From: Kluyvera genomosp. 3
Lineage (GTDB): Bacteria; Pseudomonadota; Gammaproteobacteria; Enterobacterales; Enterobacteriaceae
DNA: 64,000 nt
Direction of reading: 5' to 3'
Assembly: GCA_002211745.1 (NCBI GenBank)
Contig: CP022114.1
Location: forward strand, 3,380,645 to 3,444,644
Shown here: piece by piece, positions 61,228 through 64,000 of the stretch
Numbering within the stretch: position 1 is the stretch's first letter
Layout: each line of letters opens with the position of its first letter
Program-made: the position numbers and the translations under genes
Notes under the pieces: model-generated
What the model saw: the letters and a program-made list of their open reading frames with translations, nothing else
Database searches by the model: none
Told to the model about the DNA's origin: nothing

Positions 61228-61303
61228 TGGTGGGTCGTGCAGGATTCGAACCTGCGACCAATTGATTAAAAGTCAACTGCTCTACCAACTGAGCTAACGA
61301 CCC
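61228..61303 (-). tRNA. lysQ: tRNA-Lys (TTT), lysQ position
   Basis: This 76-base tRNA begins GGGTCGTTAGCTCAGTTGG, has anticodon loop CTTTTAA (anticodon TTT), T arm GGTTCGAATCC, and encoded CCA. It is identical to the other four tRNA-Lys copies here. It is the last gene of the cluster. Confidence 0.98.
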
Positions 61304-61337
61304 CTTGGATAAGGGTTACTGCTTTAATCATTCAGGA

Positions 61338-61410
61338 TGGTGGGTCGTGCAGGATGACTCGGCTTCGCCTCGCCCTTCGGGCCGTTGCTAAAGCAACGTT
61401 ATCCTTCACG
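61338..61410 (-). repeat. tRNA-like spacer unit A
   Basis: This 73-base unit reads CGTGAAGGATAACG... on the minus strand and ends ATCCTGCACGACCCACCA, the last 18 bases of tRNA-Lys. GTGAAGGAT and ATCCTGCAC close a stem. Inside are CGTTGC-TTTA-GCAACG and GCCC-GAA-GGGC hairpins and a weak GGC-GAA-GCC one. It lies between lysZ and lysQ. Confidence 0.8.
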
Positions 61411-61437
61411 TTCTCTACCAGTTACCACCTTGTATAT

Positions 61438-61513
61438 TGGTGGGTCGTGCAGGATTCGAACCTGCGACCAATTGATTAAAAGTCAACTGCTCTACCAACT
61501 GAGCTAACGACCC
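61438..61513 (-). tRNA. lysZ: tRNA-Lys (TTT), lysZ position
   Basis: This 76-base tRNA-Lys copy, anticodon TTT with encoded CCA, is identical to its sister genes. It is followed in the transcript by spacer unit A. Confidence 0.98.
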
Positions 61514-61565
61514 ATACGGGTGCTGCCTGAAAGATTTTTACTCGGAACCATCTAAAGCTAAAAGA

Positions 61566-61638
61566 TGGTGGGTCGTGCAGGATGACTCGGCTTCGCCTCG
61601 CCCTTCGGGCCGTTGCTGAAGCAACGTTATCCTTCACG
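61566..61638 (-). repeat. tRNA-like spacer unit B
   Basis: This unit is like unit A with one loop change (TTCA for TTTA in the first hairpin). It ends with the tRNA-Lys 3' end and CCA. It lies between lysY and lysZ. A TTAACATC...GATGTTAA hairpin precedes it in the transcript. Confidence 0.8.
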
Positions 61639-61664
61639 CTTAACATCTGAGTTTGATGTTAAAT

Positions 61665-61740
61665 TGGTGGGTCGTGCAGGATTCGAACCTGCGACCAATT
61701 GATTAAAAGTCAACTGCTCTACCAACTGAGCTAACGACCC
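61665..61740 (-). tRNA. lysY: tRNA-Lys (TTT), lysY position
   Basis: This 76-base tRNA-Lys copy, anticodon TTT, is identical to its sister genes. It lies three bases downstream of a tRNA-Val in the transcript, and unit B follows. Confidence 0.98.
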
Positions 61741-61743
61741 GAG

Positions 61744-61818
61744 TGGTGGGTGATGACGGGATCGAACCGCCGACCCCTCCTTGTAAGGGAGGTGCTCTCC
61801 CAGCTGAGCTAATCACCC
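61744..61818 (-). tRNA. valZ: tRNA-Val (TAC), valZ position, one base short
   Basis: This tRNA has anticodon TAC and encoded CCA, but is 75 bases long instead of 76. The G run after the anticodon stem has four G residues here and five in its sister at 62048. A shortened variable region is possible. A missed base in a G run, as elsewhere in this sequence, is more likely. Confidence 0.95.
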
Positions 61819-61872
61819 GAAACTGCGCTGGATACAACTAATACTACTGCCACCGAACCCACCTGAAAAAGA

Positions 61873-61943
61873 TGGTGGGTCGTGCAGGATGACTCGCTTC
61901 GCTCGCCCGTCGGGCCGTTGCTGAAGCAACGTTATCCTTCACG
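61873..61943 (-). repeat. tRNA-like spacer unit C
   Basis: This 71-base unit has the same closing stem and tRNA-Lys 3' end as units A and B. In its second hairpin, loop GAC replaces GAA, and the third arm is shortened. It lies between lysW and valZ and is preceded by a TTAACATC...GATGTTAA hairpin. Confidence 0.78.
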
Positions 61944-61969
61944 CTTAACATCGTAGTTCGATGTTAAAT

Positions 61970-62045
61970 TGGTGGGTCGTGCAGGATTCGAACCTGCGAC
62001 CAATTGATTAAAAGTCAACTGCTCTACCAACTGAGCTAACGACCC
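61970..62045 (-). tRNA. lysW: tRNA-Lys (TTT), lysW position
   Basis: This 76-base tRNA-Lys copy, anticodon TTT, is identical to its sister genes. It lies two bases downstream of the first tRNA-Val in the transcript. Confidence 0.98.
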
Positions 62046-62047
62046 GG

Positions 62048-62123
62048 TGGTGGGTGATGACGGGATCGAACCGCCGACCCCCTCCTTGTAAGGGAGGTGC
62101 TCTCCCAGCTGAGCTAATCACCC
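62048..62123 (-). tRNA. valT: tRNA-Val (TAC), valT position
   Basis: This 76-base tRNA begins GGGTGATTAGCTCAGCTGG, with anticodon TAC in CTTACAA and encoded CCA. It is the standard enterobacterial sequence. Confidence 0.98.
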
Positions 62124-62149
62124 GATACTACGCTGGATACTACTTTAAG

Positions 62150-62225
62150 TGGTGGGTCGTGCAGGATTCGAACCTGCGACCAATTGATTAAAAGTCAACT
62201 GCTCTACCAACTGAGCTAACGACCC
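62150..62225 (-). tRNA. lysT: tRNA-Lys (TTT), lysT position
   Basis: This is the first gene of the tRNA operon, 76 bases with anticodon TTT. The cluster order Lys-Val-Lys-Val-Lys-Lys-Lys equals lysT-valT-lysW-valZ-lysYZQ of K-12. Confidence 0.98.
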
Positions 62226-62276
62226 ACTTTTTTCGCCACTTTCAGGATGTTTGATATCCCTTGGCAACGGCGGCAT

Positions 62277-62304
62277 ATATTACTGAATTCAGAATTCTGC
62301 GCAA
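62277..62304 (-). promoter_or_regulatory. Probable promoter of the tRNA operon
   Basis: On the minus strand TTGCGC (62299-62304) and TAATAT (62277-62282) are 16 bases apart, followed by the G/C-rich GCCGCCG stretch typical of stringently controlled stable-RNA promoters. The match is moderate. Confidence 0.5.
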
Positions 62305-62350
62305 CAAAAATTTCGACAAAGATCACTTAACTGCTTATGTTTCATGCGGC

Positions 62351-62380
62351 AAGACCAGAAATAACACGATTTCTGGTCTT
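62351..62380. terminator. Hairpin after cpoB
   Basis: AAGACCAGAAA and TTTCTGGTCTT form an 11-base-pair stem with an eight-base loop, 11 bases after the cpoB stop. A T tract is weak, so it may be an mRNA end stabiliser as much as a terminator. Confidence 0.7.
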
Positions 62381-62390
62381 ACTTCACGCA

Positions 62391-63187
62391 TCACAGCCCG
62401 CTAAGACGTTTTTGCGCCTGCTTCGCACCGTCGGTACCTGGGTATTTGCTGACAACCTGCTGATATACCGCTTTCGCTTTTGCGGTATCGCCTTTGTCCT
62501 GCATGATCACCCCGACCTTAAACATCGCATCCGCCGCCTTAGGCGACTTCGGGTAGTTTTTCACCACCGACGCAAAGTAGTACGCCGCATCATCTTTTTT
62601 ACCCTTGTTGTAATTCAGCTGACCCAGCCAGTAGTTGGCATTGGGCTGATAGGTAGAATCAGGGTATTTTTTGATGAAATTCTGAAACGCCACAATCGCA
62701 TCATCCTGGCGAGAACTGTCCTTCACCAGCGCGATCGCCGCGTTGTAATCGGTATTCGCATCGCCCGTTTGCGCCGGAACGCCAGACGAAGCGGTATTTC
62801 CGCCCGCTGGCGCTGACGTCGCCGCTGCCGCATTGCTTTGGTCACCCGAAGCTGGCTGCGCCGGTGTCGCACCGCTGCCGCCGTTCAGGCTATCAATTTG
62901 CAGCATGATCTGCTTTTGACGATCCATCACCTGATTCAGCTGGTACTGACTTTCCTGGATCTGTCCACGGAGGGCATCAATATCAGACTGGTTATCGGAG
63001 AGTTGTTGCTGGAGTTGGGTCAAAAGTTGACTGTGAGCATTGGAAATACGCTCGAGTTGAGTGACGCGGTCTTCGACCGAGCCTGAGCCGACACTACTGA
63101 TTGGCGCCTGAGCAAAAGCGGCCCAGGGGCCGCTATGCCAACCAGTAACGACAGACTCATTAAATGATGTCTGAAGTTACTGCTCAT
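62391..63187 (-). CDS. cpoB: CpoB (YbgF): Tol-Pal-associated periplasmic coordinator (one frameshift)
   Basis: This periplasmic protein links the Tol machinery to PBP1B during division. It begins MSSNFRHHLMSLSLLVGIAA, a signal peptide, then a trimerising coiled coil (VEDRVTQLERISNAHSQLLT, then QESQYQLNQVMDRQKQIM), a Ser/Ala/Gly linker, and TPR repeats (AIVAFQNFIKKYPDSTYQPN, AYYFASVVKNYPKSPKAADA, AKAVYQQVVSKYPGT). A one-base gap near 63125 in a C run breaks the signal region. Repaired, it is 265 residues. Confidence 0.94.
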
Positions 63188-63196
63188 GCAATTCTC

Positions 63197-63742
<546 letters not shown>

Positions 63743-63752
63743 TTAATTATTA

Positions 63753-64000
63753 TCACAGATACGGCGACCAGGCAGGGAATTTAACCTGTCCATCAGTTGC
63801 CGGAAGACGCGCTTTGAAACGCCCATCTGTAGAAACCAAATTCAGCACGGATCCCATCCCCTGAGAAGAGCTGTAGATTACCATAGTGCCGTTAGGTGCC
63901 AGACTTGGCGTTTCGTCTAAAAACGTTGATGACAGAACCTGTACACCACCCGCTTCCAGATCTTGCTTAGCAATGTGCTGCTGACCGTTGGCCGAGCTAA
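63753..64000 (-). CDS. tolB: TolB: periplasmic beta-propeller (partial, C-terminal end)
   Basis: These are the last 82 codons of tolB; the gene continues past the window end. The protein reads [20 protein letters not shown], continues [20 protein letters not shown], then [20 protein letters not shown], and ends [12 protein letters not shown]. These are the last blades of the TolB propeller that binds Pal. Confidence 0.95.
   Translation of the reverse strand, partial: SSANGQQHIAKQDLEAGGVQVLSSTFLDETPSLAPNGTMVIYSSSQGMGSVLNLVSTDGRFKARLPATDGQVKFPAWSPYL

Noticed and set aside
61228-62225. CRISPR-like array in the repeat-rich tRNA region
   Set aside because: The repeats are tRNA genes and tRNA-like spacer units of 71-76 bases, not 23-37 base repeats with unique spacers, and no cas genes are near.

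Overview
The window is a piece of an enterobacterial chromosome (Enterobacteriaceae, in the Escherichia/Klebsiella/Enterobacter/Citrobacter group; I cannot fix the genus). Gene content and order follow the E. coli K-12 17-18 min region read in reverse (ybhFSR, ybhQ, ybhL, moaEDCBA, ybhK, uvrB, bioDCFB/bioA, ybhB, ybhC, pgl, ybhA, modCBA-acrZ, modEF, galETKM, gpmA, aroG, zitB, pnuC, nadA, the lysT-valT tRNA cluster, cpoB, pal, tolB). Protein identity to K-12 is high by eye, but the order differs at several places.

Positions 1-18164 are the left part of a Mu-like transposable prophage read from right to left. From its left end it carries a repressor (+), Ner, transposase A, target-activator B, a run of small early genes including Gam and a MazG-like protein, GemA, a lone secreted-protein gene on the opposite strand (a moron), a Mor/C-family activator, a lysis cassette (SAR endolysin, Rz, Rz1), and the head genes (small and large terminase, portal, F, G, protease I/scaffold Z). 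The rest lies beyond the window start. The left end reads TGTAAGG on the minus strand and lies inside ybhF. It leaves only the last 88 codons of that ABC-exporter ATPase, next to a proposed 5-bp target duplication.

Positions 18165-64000 are host genes. Two operons sit where K-12 lacks them. A pmrCAB (eptA-basRS) lipid A modification operon with a convergent 30-codon pmrR lies between ybhK and uvrB, with PmrA boxes at both ends. The mannitol operon mtlADR, with four CRP-like sites in front, lies between ybhB and ybhC, the interval that holds the lambda attachment site in K-12. K-12 neighbours ybhM-ybhP, ybhD/H/I/J and ybgS are absent. Regulatory sites that can be read directly include the Moco riboswitch before moaA, the LexA box before uvrB, the BirA operator between bioB and bioA, the ModE box before modA, both GalR operators, a Fur box before gpmA, a TyrR box before aroG and a NadR box before nadA. 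The tRNA cluster has five tRNA-Lys and two tRNA-Val genes plus three spacer repeats that end like tRNA-Lys.

Many conserved genes, both phage and host, are broken by single-base deletions, nearly always in short G or C runs. Restoring one base per break gives the usual family length almost everywhere. I therefore read these as probable sequencing errors and annotate the genes over their full extent.
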